Source: Caldivirga sp. MU80
GTDB lineage: Archaea; Thermoproteota; Thermoprotei; Thermoproteales; Thermocladiaceae
DNA: 57,552 nucleotides
NCBI RefSeq assembly: GCF_001663375.1
Contig: NZ_LCTF01000011.1
Coordinates: forward strand, 1 to 57,552
Direction of reading: 5' to 3'
The position numbers were made by a program, and so were the translations under genes. The notes under the pieces were generated by a model. The model did no database searches, was not told where the DNA came from, and saw only the letters and a list, made by a program, of their open reading frames with translations. Positions 1 to 7,804 of this stretch are shown here, piece after piece; position 1 is the first letter of the stretch; every line of letters begins with the position of its first letter.

Positions 1-623
1 ACTGGTGGAAGCGTGAAACCAAAACCTACCAATCAATTAGGGATTGGCTCAAAAACCATGGTTTTGAGTCATGGAGGAGGTACCATGCATTCCACCTTCA
101 TGCTGTTTACAAGCAACACGAGAGGCTTAGGCACTATTACCGCACTGCAATTAGGTTCCTGGCTAAGGCACTCCATGGAATGGGTGTTGATGAGGTATTC
201 ATTGGTTACCCTTACCTAGTGGGTCAGGGCAATGGTAACGAGTACAACACCAATGTTTGGTGGTTCAGCAAAATCATTAAATGGCTCAATGACGTACTGC
301 AAGAGTACGGAATCAAACTGCATGTTGTTAATGAGTATGGGACTAGCAAACAATGCTCAATATGCAATGCAAACCATGAGAACGGTAGAGTGAAGAGAGG
401 ACTATACCTATGCCCAGTAACGGGCATAAAGATTAACGCAGACTTAAACGCAGCAAGAAACATTGCAAAAAGAATCGGTTACAACACTCCAATACCAAGG
501 AAGATACTGAGCTACATAATCACTACTAATGGCATGAAATCATTAACCCCCATGGAGGGGGCAACAACCAAGACCCCCAAGATTAAACCCCGCCCCAAAA
601 GGGCGAGGAGGGGGTCATGTTAA
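1..623 (+). CDS. tnpB: TnpB, IS200/IS605 OrfB family, C-terminal part (5' end outside window)
   Basis: The frame is open from base 3, so this is the 3' part of a gene that starts before the window, not a new start at 180. It matches the C-terminal half of the complete TnpB at 55712-57040 almost residue for residue. Visible are the RuvC-like Glu region (DEVFIGYPY), the zinc-finger start CSIC, and the last RuvC Asp in NADLNAARNIA. As in the other copy, the second zinc pair reads CPVT rather than CxxC. TnpB is an RNA-guided nuclease encoded by IS200/IS605 and IS607 elements. Its last codons overlap the element's right-end hairpins, and the stop overlaps the stop of the convergent PfkB gene. Whether the N-terminal half is intact cannot be seen. 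Confidence 0.9.
   Translation, partial: WWKRETKTYQSIRDWLKNHGFESWRRYHAFHLHAVYKQHERLRHYYRTAIRFLAKALHGMGVDEVFIGYPYLVGQGNGNEYNTNVWWFSKIIKWLNDVLQEYGIKLHVVNEYGTSKQCSICNANHENGRVKRGLYLCPVTGIKINADLNAARNIAKRIGYNTPIPRKILSYIITTNGMKSLTPMEGATTKTPKIKPRPKRARRGSC
541..618 (+). mobile_element. IS right end with predicted omega/reRNA scaffold
   Basis: Two hairpins follow each other. The first has stem CCCCC at 547-551 and GGGGG at 557-561. The second has stem CGCCC at 591-595 and GGGCG at 601-605. They are joined by AAGACCCCCAAGATTAA and end in GGGGGTCAT at 610-618. The same layout occurs at the right ends at 55700 and 37575 with different stem sequences. The right end of TnpB elements is known to be transcribed as the guide RNA scaffold, so the guide here would be the flank after 618, which is antisense to the 3' end of the PfkB gene. 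Confidence 0.7.
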
Positions 624-1483
624 ATAACACTGTACCGTATTAGCCTACCCAGTTCACTGGTTACATAGTCAAGTAGCCATGGATCTACCCTACCGAAGGG
701 CCCATTAACGGTTACCCTAACTGTCGATAAGGCCACTGCCCTTATGAAGGCGTCAACTGGGTTTAACCCCATTTTTAGGTAACCGGCTAATGAACATACT
801 AGGACGTCACCGGCCCCTGTTGGGTCAACAGTATCTACCCTAACAGTGCCATCGAACCAGTAGACCCTACCCCCGGTGTACATTTTAGCCAGTTTACCAC
901 CCATTGAAACCACCAATACCTTATCCCCTGGGTTAACTGGACTTTGGTTAACCTCCTCGGCACTAACCTTAACTACGTCGGCGTACCTCAACGCCAATTC
1001 AACGATCCCCCTATCCCCACTGTTAAGCACCAGCCCATCCTCCATGAACCTCCTTGTGAAGCCCTGCAGGTCAATAGCCATCAACTTCACCTCACCTCTA
1101 ATGCTCTCAACCAACCCCCATGAGACCTCGCCAGCAACTGGATTGATAACCACGGCGTCTTCGTCAATCACTAAGTCTTCGCTCCTAATATCCCTGCACC
1201 TGTTAATTAGCCATAGGGTTCTACCCATGTCTCCACTATACCTTATCCTAAACCTGGTGGTTTTACAGGAATCATCAACCTTAACTCTTCTTAAGTCTAC
1301 GCCGAATTCCTCGTACAGCCTAAACGCTGGTTTAAAATCGGCGCCGACTACTGATATGGGCTTAACCATGAAGCCCACTTGCCTAAGGTAGGTGGAGCAG
1401 AATGTGGGCGGGCCACCTGGGCTTATTCTACTAACCCCTGGAAACTCCAACTCATCAATGGTCATGTGCCCTATGACTAACAC
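620..1483 (-). CDS. PfkB-family carbohydrate kinase
   Basis: A 287-residue sugar or nucleoside kinase of the ribokinase fold. The N-terminal part has a GG-containing substrate motif (SPGGPPTFCSTYL), and near residue 220 is the family signature DPTGAGDV with the catalytic Asp and anion hole. The substrate cannot be read from the sequence; ribokinase-like, ADP-dependent or nucleoside kinase roles are all possible. The start is GTG, since a TATA-like box (CTTAATAAATCC, minus strand, about 1500-1511) lies about 24 nt upstream, which fits a leaderless message. It is divergent from the TFS gene. Its stop codon overlaps the stop of the tnpB fragment, so the IS sits directly behind the gene without truncating it. 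Confidence 0.85.
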   Translation of the reverse strand: MLVIGHMTIDELEFPGVSRISPGGPPTFCSTYLRQVGFMVKPISVVGADFKPAFRLYEEFGVDLRRVKVDDSCKTTRFRIRYSGDMGRTLWLINRCRDIRSEDLVIDEDAVVINPVAGEVSWGLVESIRGEVKLMAIDLQGFTRRFMEDGLVLNSGDRGIVELALRYADVVKVSAEEVNQSPVNPGDKVLVVSMGGKLAKMYTGGRVYWFDGTVRVDTVDPTGAGDVLVCSLAGYLKMGLNPVDAFIRAVALSTVRVTVNGPFGRVDPWLLDYVTSELGRLIRYSVI

Positions 1484-1563
1484 TGGACCATTAACCGGGT
1501 GGATTTATTAAGCATTATTGGGAAAGGTTTATTAAAAAGTGCCTACTCAGGTGTTAATTTACC
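1484..1563. promoter_or_regulatory. Divergent promoter region, pfkB-like and tfs
   Basis: An 80-bp gap with two TATA-like boxes facing away from each other: TTTATTAAAAAG around 1527-1538 for the TFS gene (start 1564) and, on the minus strand, CTTAATAAATCC around 1500-1511 for the kinase (start 1483). Both spacings are close to the archaeal TATA-to-start distance for short-leader or leaderless transcripts. Confidence 0.55.
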
Positions 1564-1899
1564 ATGGCTATAAAGTTCTGCCCAAGGTGTGGATCTATAA
1601 TGAAGCCGTATAAAAGTGGTAACGGCGTAGTGTGGAAATGCCCTAAATGCGGCTATGTGGAGAATGCGTCAACGGCAGTGCCCCTTGTCGAGAAGTCGGT
1701 CATTGAACATAAGCCTGACGAGAAACCCGTGGTCATCACTAAGGCCGCTGAGAACCTACCTAAGGTTAAGGTTACATGCCCAAGGTGTGGGAACGATGAG
1801 GCCTACTTCTGGGTTCAACAAACTAGAGCCGCAGATGAACCGCCAACTAGGTTTTATAGGTGCACTAGGTGCGGTTACACCTGGCGTGAGTACGAGTAG
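1564..1899 (+). CDS. tfs: Transcription factor S (TFS), archaeal TFIIS-like cleavage factor
   Basis: TFS has 111 residues, the usual length. It has two zinc ribbons: CPRC/CPKC in the first 30 residues, like RpoM/Rpb9, and CPRC with CTRC in the last 40. The C-terminal ribbon contains the acidic pair ADE within [16 protein letters not shown], which reaches into the RNA polymerase funnel and stimulates cleavage of backtracked RNA in the TFIIS family. It is followed after 11 nt by SurE on the same strand, so the two are probably cotranscribed. Confidence 0.95.
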   Translation: MAIKFCPRCGSIMKPYKSGNGVVWKCPKCGYVENASTAVPLVEKSVIEHKPDEKPVVITKAAENLPKVKVTCPRCGNDEAYFWVQQTRAADEPPTRFYRCTRCGYTWREYE

Positions 1900-1910
1900 G
1901 GTGGGTCAGA

Positions 1911-2741
1911 TTGAGGATACTTGTGACCAATGACGATGGCTTATCGTCGCCGGGCATAGTGACCTTAGCTAATTCACTGGCTGGGGACCACGAGGTCCAT
2001 GTAATAGCCCCTGAATCTCAACTAAGCAGCATAGGGGCGGCTAGGACGTATAATAGGCCTATAAGGGTTTGGAGGTGGAGCAATGGTTTATACGGCGACT
2101 CAGTGGACGTGTACGCAACTGATGGAACACCCTCAGACGCTGTCTTCATAGGCATCAACATGTTTAAACCAGACATTGTAGTAAGCGGCGTTAACCTAGG
2201 TGAAAACGTTGGACTTGAATCACTCTTCATAAGTGGTACCATTGGGGCTGTGGTGCAGGCATCGCTAATGGGTGTACCGGGACTGGCAGTATCAATAGAG
2301 GTCCCACCCAGTGGTAAGTTCACTATACCGCAGATTAAAGGGGACTACTTTAGGGACGCAGTCAGCGTCGTTGATGGTATTGTGGGTTACGTTGAGGCTA
2401 AGGGCTGGTTTAACGGCATCGACGCATTATCAATAAACGTACCGTCACCAGGGAGGTGGAATGGGGGTTATAAGGTGGTTATGCGCCTAGCCAGGGTTCT
2501 ATTTAAGGAGACTCTAATTGAATCCAAGGATCCGAGGGGTGGTAACGTGTATTGGAGGTGGGGTGAGGAGTTGGTGCAGCTGGACCCTGATAGTGACGCC
2601 TACGCCTTTTATAAGGAGGGTAAGCTTGTGGTTACGCCAATAATACTTAATGGCCTTGCCCCCAGCGGCATCGGTGGTATTAATGACATTGAGAACGCCC
2701 TGAGCATGACCCTAAACTCAACCAACCGGTGGACCCGGTAA
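1911..2741 (+). CDS. surE: 5'-nucleotidase SurE
   Basis: A 276-residue protein with the SurE metal site at the N-terminus (TNDDG, residues 6-10) and the signature [10 protein letters not shown] followed by [10 protein letters not shown], where the substrate and metal loops lie. SurE hydrolyses nucleoside 5'- and 3'-monophosphates and some polyphosphates. The start is TTG at 1911: the second codon and those after it give the conserved beta-strand (RILVTNDDG), and a GGTGGG Shine-Dalgarno-like run lies about 5-10 nt upstream. It follows tfs by 11 nt. Confidence 0.93.
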   Translation: MRILVTNDDGLSSPGIVTLANSLAGDHEVHVIAPESQLSSIGAARTYNRPIRVWRWSNGLYGDSVDVYATDGTPSDAVFIGINMFKPDIVVSGVNLGENVGLESLFISGTIGAVVQASLMGVPGLAVSIEVPPSGKFTIPQIKGDYFRDAVSVVDGIVGYVEAKGWFNGIDALSINVPSPGRWNGGYKVVMRLARVLFKETLIESKDPRGGNVYWRWGEELVQLDPDSDAYAFYKEGKLVVTPIILNGLAPSGIGGINDIENALSMTLNSTNRWTR

Positions 2742-2786
2742 CACGACCAGTGTTAACGGTAGCCACCCATCCATAGCTACCTACGC

Positions 2787-3215
2787 TCACTGCGCCTGCT
2801 TCTGCTCATCCCTCACTAAGGCTAGGAATGTTATACCATTGAAGTCCAACTCCCTGACAATGCCCCTATTAACCAATTCCAAGTAGGCTTGAATCCACCT
2901 GTCGCCAATAACCCTCCTTAGTAATTCCTCGAAGGCCGGCTTAGGCATTGGCTCCTTTAACTCGTTTTTAATTAACTCAACGAGCTCTGTTACATTAATT
3001 CCATTATTACCACTATTGCTTGGCCCAACCCTGACATAAACCTCCCCTGAAGCCAGGTCAACGTAGGATTCAACTAATCCACGCCTACTTAACTCAAGCA
3101 GGTCCTTCAGAGTCATGTTAACGGGTATCCTCTTCCTAACACTCCTTAAGCTAATCCACCTACCACCGCTCATCACCCTTAAAGCCTCTATGATACCGGT
3201 TAGCCTATCCTCCAT
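2787..3215 (-). CDS. Hypothetical protein, probably two small winged-helix-like segments
   Basis: I do not recognise this 142-residue protein. The first 65 residues look like a helix-turn-helix (GGRWISLRSVRKRI, then LLELSRRGLVESYVD), followed by a Ser/Asn/Gly linker around residues 65-75. A second helical half ends in another helix-then-strand pattern (LELVNRGIVRELDFNG). The repeated 'helix, RG-(L/I)-V, strand' pattern suggests a duplicated winged-helix fold, which is inference. A minus-strand TATA-like box (TTAAATAAAACC) lies upstream of 3215. It converges with surE. Confidence 0.65.
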   Translation of the reverse strand: MEDRLTGIIEALRVMSGGRWISLRSVRKRIPVNMTLKDLLELSRRGLVESYVDLASGEVYVRVGPSNSGNNGINVTELVELIKNELKEPMPKPAFEELLRRVIGDRWIQAYLELVNRGIVRELDFNGITFLALVRDEQKQAQ

Positions 3216-3399
3216 TACGGGCGCGCTTGCTTAGGTTTTATTTAACTTAATCAGACAAACCCAAGGTAATATTGGATTGGTATTGTAACCTAGGTTCAGG
3301 ATCCCATTACACCACGCAGTTAACATTAGTCACTACGTTAAGGGGATTTGCCATGCACATTAAAAACATTTTTAATTTCCCCCAGCGTACGGAGTCCTA

Positions 3400-3819
3400 A
3401 TGCCCGAGGAGGTTACGGTTGAGGAGTTGGTTAATAGGGTTGCTGAGGGCTCAAACATAGAGGTTGTGGATTATAAGGGTGACTTGGTTGTCGTGGATTC
3501 GGTGAAGGGCATCGTTAAAGGCGACGTTGGTGACTTAAGTGAACTTAAGAAGAGGAGGCCAAGAGGGGGGCCCACTAGGAAACAGCTTGAGCTAGCTATG
3601 GTCGTGGTTAAACTATTGGTGGGTTCAAGGGTCAGGTTTAAGATAATCTTCGGGCCCAGGGAGATGACCATTAGGTTCAGCGAGGACAAGTACGTCAGGG
3701 TCACTGAGAATGACTCAAGGGTTGTCGGGTTCAATTCGGCTAATGAGGAACCGTTGAGTATTATTCACGGTGAACTGAGTAGGTATGGTAAGGTGCTCTT
3801 CCTGAAGCCTTTGAAGTAA
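3400..3819 (+). CDS. Hypothetical protein, 139 aa
   Basis: I do not recognise this protein. It has alternating beta-strands and a short basic, proline- and glycine-rich stretch near residues 50-61 (KKRRPRGGPTRKQ) that could contact nucleic acid. No signal peptide or membrane segment is seen. A TATA-like TTTTTAATT box at about 3369-3377 lies 27 nt before the ATG, supporting this start and a leaderless transcript. The next gene starts 50 nt downstream with its own AT-rich upstream region. Confidence 0.7.
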   Translation: MPEEVTVEELVNRVAEGSNIEVVDYKGDLVVVDSVKGIVKGDVGDLSELKKRRPRGGPTRKQLELAMVVVKLLVGSRVRFKIIFGPREMTIRFSEDKYVRVTENDSRVVGFNSANEEPLSIIHGELSRYGKVLFLKPLK

Positions 3820-3870
3820 CCATTTAGGCCGACACCTCGGCATCTAATTATCTTTGTTGAAAATAATTAA

Positions 3871-4641
3871 TTGGTATTAATACCTCCAGTACCCAACTTC
3901 ACCATGCTACCTAGGTTCATATTAACCTATAGGCACCACTGCGCCATAGTTAAGTCAAGGAGCGGTGACCTTGCCTTATCCATCGATAAGGGTGGTAGGT
4001 TAGTTGTAAGTTTAAGTAGGCCATGCGTGGGCGACTACATTAGGCTTCAGCCATACTCCGGAACTAATCCGAGCAACGAGTTCATTAAGCCATTCATAGT
4101 TGACGGTTACGAGTACGTACCTATCCACGTGATTTACAGGAACACGGTAACCCTAAACCAATTAACCATAGTTAACGGTAAGGTTAGTCTACAGGTTGAG
4201 GACGCTGATGAAACAGTGCTAAGGGGCCTTGTGGTTAATGGCAGCGATTACGTTAGGTACATCGTGGAGACCTTGATTAACAAGTACCTTGAGTCGCCAA
4301 TACCAGTACTGGCCATGTCGGCTAAGTTAACCAGTAACCCAGATAAGGTTGAGGATTACGTCAAGTCTATGACGGATAATGATTACCACGTCGCCGGGGT
4401 GAGGATATACCATAAACCCGGGTTAATGGTGAGCATAAGGAGGGTTTCACCATATAGGATTGACACAGCCCTAATGTGCAGCATAGACCTAAGCGATGAA
4501 TTTAAGGGATTAGTTAAGACTCTGCTATTGACGTCAACGATAATCCACGACGTTAGGCTAGGTAGGGTGGGTGAGTTACCCATGGGTATGGACGTCTTCT
4601 ACCCAATAATTAGGGGTAATGTGGATAGCATCGCACGGTGA
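3871..4641 (+). CDS. Hypothetical protein, about 250 aa
   Basis: Not recognised. It is a soluble-looking alpha/beta protein with no obvious catalytic motif. The frame opens with TTG at 3871, but an ATG at 3904 (residue 12, then LPRFILTYRHHC) is an equally good start: an AT-rich box (GAAAATAATTAA, around 3858-3869) would place transcription near 3890. The N-terminal part carries CAIV and a PCVGDY turn. The middle has DDDYHVAG-like acidic turns. It lies between another unknown and hmgA, with no tight coupling to either. Confidence 0.65.
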   Translation: MVLIPPVPNFTMLPRFILTYRHHCAIVKSRSGDLALSIDKGGRLVVSLSRPCVGDYIRLQPYSGTNPSNEFIKPFIVDGYEYVPIHVIYRNTVTLNQLTIVNGKVSLQVEDADETVLRGLVVNGSDYVRYIVETLINKYLESPIPVLAMSAKLTSNPDKVEDYVKSMTDNDYHVAGVRIYHKPGLMVSIRRVSPYRIDTALMCSIDLSDEFKGLVKTLLLTSTIIHDVRLGRVGELPMGMDVFYPIIRGNVDSIAR

Positions 4642-4727
4642 ATGGCGTCAACCTACCCAGATTAGGCATATTAACTTCCTGGTGTTGGTTAGGTAACTTT
4701 TTAAGCGAATAGGCGCCGCATCTATCA

Positions 4728-5963
4728 ATGTCCCTTGATGATGTGGTTAGGATGATTGAGGAGGGTAAGGTTAAGATGCATGAGGTTGATGAACTGCTCA
4801 AGGATTCTAACCTTGCCACTAGGGCTAGGAGAATGTACCTGGAGAGGAGGCTTGGGGTTGAGCTTAAGGCCATTGGGTCAACCATAATAGACTTCAATCA
4901 GGTCTACAGGAGGAACACGGAGAACACCATAGGCGCTGCCCAGATACCCATTGGGGTTGCTGGGCCCCTACTGGTTAGGGGTCTCTACGCGAATGGATCA
5001 TACTACATACCCCTAGCCACCACTGAAGGCGCCCTGGTGGCTTCTGTTAATAGGGGGGCTAAGGTCGTGACTGAGAATGGTGGGGCCAGGAGCATCGTTA
5101 TTAAGGATGGCATGGCTAGGGCGCCATTGTTTAAATTACCCAGCGCTGTTGATTCAGTTAAGTTCATTGACTGGGTTAGGCTTAACCTTAGTAGGATTAA
5201 GGAGGTTGCGGAGTCTGGGAGTAGGCATCTTAGGCTTAACGAGGTTCAACCCTTCATGATGGGGAATAACGTGTGGCTAAGGCTCGTGTTCAATACTGGT
5301 GACGCAATGGGCATGAACATGGTCACCATAGCCTCGGAGAGGGTTGCCAAGTGGATTGAGGATAATTACCAGGGGGTTAGGTTGATCAGCGTCAGTGGTA
5401 ACATGTGCGTCGATAAGAAGCCCAACGCCGTCAACTTCCTGATGGGTAGGGGTAAGACTGTTGTTAGCGAGGCAGTTATCTCAAGGAGGTACTTAATGGA
5501 GCGCTTTGGCATAACCCCCGAGGACGTGGTTAACGTTAATGTTAGGAAGAACCTACTGGGCTCGGCGTACGCCCACTCCTACGGCTTTAACGCCCACTTC
5601 GCCAACATAATAACGGCAATATTCATAGCCACCGGGCAGGACGTGGCTCAGGTGGTTGAGTCAAGCATGGGAACCACCTGGGCTGAGGTCAACGATGATG
5701 GTGACCTTTACGTATCAGTAACGTTACCAAGCCTAGAGGTAGGTACAGTTGGCGGTGGCACTGGGTTACCAACCCAGAGGGAAGCCCTTCAAATGCTGGG
5801 CGTCCAGGGTGGTGGTGATCCACCTGGCTCAAATGCCGTCAAATTCGCCGAGATAGTGGCTGCAGCAGTCTTAGCAGGTGAGTTAAACCTGCTCATAGCG
5901 CAGCACAGGAGGGAGCTGGGTAGGGCTCATGAGATGCTGGGTAGGGCTGGCAAACAAACCTGA
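4728..5963 (+). CDS. hmgA: 3-hydroxy-3-methylglutaryl-CoA reductase (class I)
   Basis: This enzyme reduces HMG-CoA to mevalonate with NADPH, the committed step to archaeal isoprenoid lipids. The 411-residue length is normal for the archaeal soluble form. Family motifs appear in order: IGAAQIPIGVAGPL near residue 66, the catalytic Glu in TTEGAL, the Asp in GDAMGMN, the Lys in CVDKKPN, the NADPH-binding GTVGGGTGLPTQ, and the C-terminal catalytic His in AHEMLGR. A TATA-like CTTTTTAAGCG around 4697-4707 lies about 27 nt before the ATG. It appears monocistronic. Confidence 0.97.
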   Translation: MSLDDVVRMIEEGKVKMHEVDELLKDSNLATRARRMYLERRLGVELKAIGSTIIDFNQVYRRNTENTIGAAQIPIGVAGPLLVRGLYANGSYYIPLATTEGALVASVNRGAKVVTENGGARSIVIKDGMARAPLFKLPSAVDSVKFIDWVRLNLSRIKEVAESGSRHLRLNEVQPFMMGNNVWLRLVFNTGDAMGMNMVTIASERVAKWIEDNYQGVRLISVSGNMCVDKKPNAVNFLMGRGKTVVSEAVISRRYLMERFGITPEDVVNVNVRKNLLGSAYAHSYGFNAHFANIITAIFIATGQDVAQVVESSMGTTWAEVNDDGDLYVSVTLPSLEVGTVGGGTGLPTQREALQMLGVQGGGDPPGSNAVKFAEIVAAAVLAGELNLLIAQHRRELGRAHEMLGRAGKQT

Positions 5964-5964
5964 C

Positions 5965-5993
5965 AACGGTCAAGTCTCGTCATTTATGGCGGG
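5965..5993 (+). repeat. Solitary IS left-end-like motif
   Basis: Two bases after the hmgA stop is AACGGTCAAGTCTCGTC, followed by ATTTATGGCGGGA. This closely resembles the left end of the 169-bp element at 37407 (AACGGCAAGTCTCGCCCTTT, then AGGGCGGAG). No matching right end is seen downstream, although a GAGCC/GGCTC hairpin lies at about 5998-6014. I read it as a remnant of an old insertion. Confidence 0.4.
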
Positions 5994-6188
5994 AAGAGAG
6001 CCATCAACGGCTCCACCCTAGGGTCTTGTTTATCATCCCCCTTGAGGTTTAATGGGCTTGAGCTCAGTGGTGAAGCATACCCATTAAAGCGTGGACTGCG
6101 GCTAATTAATTGCCCCAGTTAATTCACATAAATAATACTTTAGATTATTTGTAGTAAAGTTTAATTCTACGCCCTAGTAGCCGGGTTA

Positions 6189-6647
6189 ATGGATTGGAGG
6201 AGAGGCCCTGTACCGCACGAATTCATGGGTTGGTTCTGGAGGAGGAGAGGGATACTAAGGGATATTGTACTTTACATACTCGCCTTCAAGGGTGAGTTAA
6301 CTGGCGCCCAGATAATCGATGAGATTGAGAGATGGAGCTTCGGCTTCTGGAGGCCGTCACCCGGCTCAATATACCCACTGCTCGATGACCTGGAGAGGGA
6401 GGGGCTGATTAAGATATCCAGGATCGATGGAGTTAAGAAGTACTACTCCCTAACGGAGGAGGGCAAGAAGGCTGTAGGCGTAATTGGGGGTGTCAATCCA
6501 CCTCCGCCATATTTATCACCATTCAGTGTAGATGAATTTGTTTCCATGGCCAGGTACATAATTGATAATTGGGATAGGTTACCCAGGGAGGATAGGGAAA
6601 AAATAAGGCAGGTTTTAAATGACTTAAGTAAGGCTGTTGAACACTAG
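6189..6647 (+). CDS. PadR-family winged-helix transcriptional regulator
   Basis: A 152-residue DNA-binding protein. Residues 20-100 match the PadR pattern: an N-terminal helix (RRGILRDIVLYILA), then a helix-turn-helix (ELTGAQIIDEIER), then PSPGSIYPLLDDLEREGLI, and a wing ending in YYSLTEEGKK. The C-terminal 45 residues form the helical dimerisation part. A TATA-like AGTTTAATT around 6156-6164 supports the ATG. It converges on another small winged-helix gene with one base between the two stop codons, so the two regulators probably act together or one controls the other. Confidence 0.88.
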   Translation: MDWRRGPVPHEFMGWFWRRRGILRDIVLYILAFKGELTGAQIIDEIERWSFGFWRPSPGSIYPLLDDLEREGLIKISRIDGVKKYYSLTEEGKKAVGVIGGVNPPPPYLSPFSVDEFVSMARYIIDNWDRLPREDREKIRQVLNDLSKAVEH

Positions 6648-6648
6648 C

Positions 6649-6969
6649 TCACCACCAAGCCCAATGGTGCCTACCCCACCTTGGCCCAGCTCCCCAAGGT
6701 CCCCATGCCCTTCCCCAACCCCATGGACCCCATGGCCATGGGGCCGTGGTTATGTTTTTACCTAACTCGGTTAGCTCGAGGTACTCTTCCCCACCCTCAG
6801 TTACTCTCCTGACGAGACCCGTGACCAGTAGGTCGCTTATCGCTAGGTCTAGTGCTGAGCCGTATAGTGGCACCACCTGCCTTAGTTCGCTTATCCTCTT
6901 TCTACCTTTACTCAGCTCCTGTAGTATGGCCCACTCGCCGATAGCCAGTATGCGACCCATCATTTTCAC
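6649..6969 (-). CDS. Small winged-helix regulator with a Trp/Gly/His-rich C-terminal tail
   Basis: 106 residues. The first 70 form a winged helix (ILAIGEWAILQELSKGRKRIS, the recognition-helix region DLAISDLLVTGLV, then a wing and LELTELGK). The last 31 residues hold ten Trp plus many Gly, Pro and two adjacent His. Such a tail is not part of PadR or MarR folds; it could bind a metal, haem or aromatic ligand, but that is a guess. At the DNA level the tail is built from CCCCATGG units, with a perfect 16-bp palindrome at 6728-6743. The start may be GTG 6969 or ATG 6963; the TATA box near 6995-7003 fits both. Confidence 0.75.
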   Translation of the reverse strand: MKMMGRILAIGEWAILQELSKGRKRISELRQVVPLYGSALDLAISDLLVTGLVRRVTEGGEEYLELTELGKNITTAPWPWGPWGWGRAWGPWGAGPRWGRHHWAWW

Positions 6970-6971
6970 TT

Positions 6972-7003
6972 ACCGATAACGGTACTGATATCGGATTTAT
7001 AAA
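6972..7003. promoter_or_regulatory. Dyad operator candidate beside a shared TATA box
   Basis: The arms CCGATA (6973-6978) and TATCGG (6989-6994) form a perfect 22-bp dyad, with an inner near-palindrome ACCGATAACGGT. It lies between the TATA-like ATTTATAAAG (6995-7003) and the start of the minus-strand winged-helix gene, where a bound repressor would block transcription. The same TATA is nearly symmetric and could also serve the divergent methyltransferase. I infer autoregulation by one or both small regulators. Confidence 0.45.
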
Positions 7004-7054
7004 GCTTTCTCCTAAAGATTAAACACGAACCAGGATTCAACGGCTAAACGCGTA

Positions 7055-7723
7055 ATGATTATTAAGGTTAAGTCGAAATTCATTCCCATGTACACCATTG
7101 ACGTATTCAACAGTAGGGCCGTGGAGTATGATTCCTGGTATAGTAAGCATCCATCTGTGGCTAAGGCTGAGGGTGATGCCGTTAAGCTACTTAACCTAGG
7201 TGGCATCGGTGTTGATGTTGGCGCTGGTAGTGGTTTCTTCACAAGGCTCACCGGGGCCATTGCTCTAGAGCCCTCAATGCAGATGATTAAGTTAGCTAAG
7301 GATAGGACTTGGGCCGTGGTTTCAGGGGTTGGTGAGCTGATGCCCCTCAGGGACTCATCCATGGATTACGTAACCATCATAGTGACCCTCTGCTTCGCAA
7401 TGAACCCAGAAAACATGCTGAGGGAGAGCGTGAGGATTCTTAAGAATGGTGGTAGGTTGATTACCTGCATAGTGCCCTTAAATAGTCCATTTGGTAAAAG
7501 GTACAGTGAACTTGGGTCAATGGGGCACCCCTACTACTCAATGGCCAGGTTCTTCACTGTTAAGCAAGTTGTAGGCATACTAAGTGGCCTTGGGTTAAAG
7601 GTCACGTCATACGTGGCCACCTTGGGTAAGGGTGTTGGGGATTATTACGAGGAGCCGAGGATGGTTAATGGGGATGAGGCGGAGGGGTATGGGTTCGTGT
7701 GCATTAATGCCGTTAAACCGTAG
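7055..7723 (+). CDS. Class I SAM-dependent methyltransferase
   Basis: A 222-residue Rossmann-fold methyltransferase. Motif I is GIGVDVGAGSGFFTRL near residue 50, followed by an acidic end of beta-2 (ALEPSMQM), a motif II-like region LRDSSMDYVTII, and the post-motif helix ending in LKNGGRLI, as in methyltransferase type 11 (ubiE/BioC-like) proteins. The substrate is unknown. An inner ATG at 7091 (MYTIDVFNSRAVEYDSWY) gives the more typical family N-terminus, so the true start is uncertain. It is divergent from the Trp-tail regulator and may be its target. Confidence 0.8.
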   Translation: MIIKVKSKFIPMYTIDVFNSRAVEYDSWYSKHPSVAKAEGDAVKLLNLGGIGVDVGAGSGFFTRLTGAIALEPSMQMIKLAKDRTWAVVSGVGELMPLRDSSMDYVTIIVTLCFAMNPENMLRESVRILKNGGRLITCIVPLNSPFGKRYSELGSMGHPYYSMARFFTVKQVVGILSGLGLKVTSYVATLGKGVGDYYEEPRMVNGDEAEGYGFVCINAVKP

Positions 7724-7804
7724 CTAAGCATTGTTAATGAGGACCTTTATGTTTAGAACCAACCACAGGTAAAACTTAATAATACTTTACGCGGTACTGG
7801 CCTA

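Noticed and set aside
13-219. 68-residue open frame at the left edge
   Set aside because: Out of frame with tnpB, whose correct frame is open from base 3 and matches the full copy at the other end of the window.
876-1391. 171-residue open frame on the plus strand
   Set aside because: Lies wholly opposite the PfkB kinase, whose motifs are intact; composition (Ser/Thr/Leu-rich) is typical of an antisense shadow.
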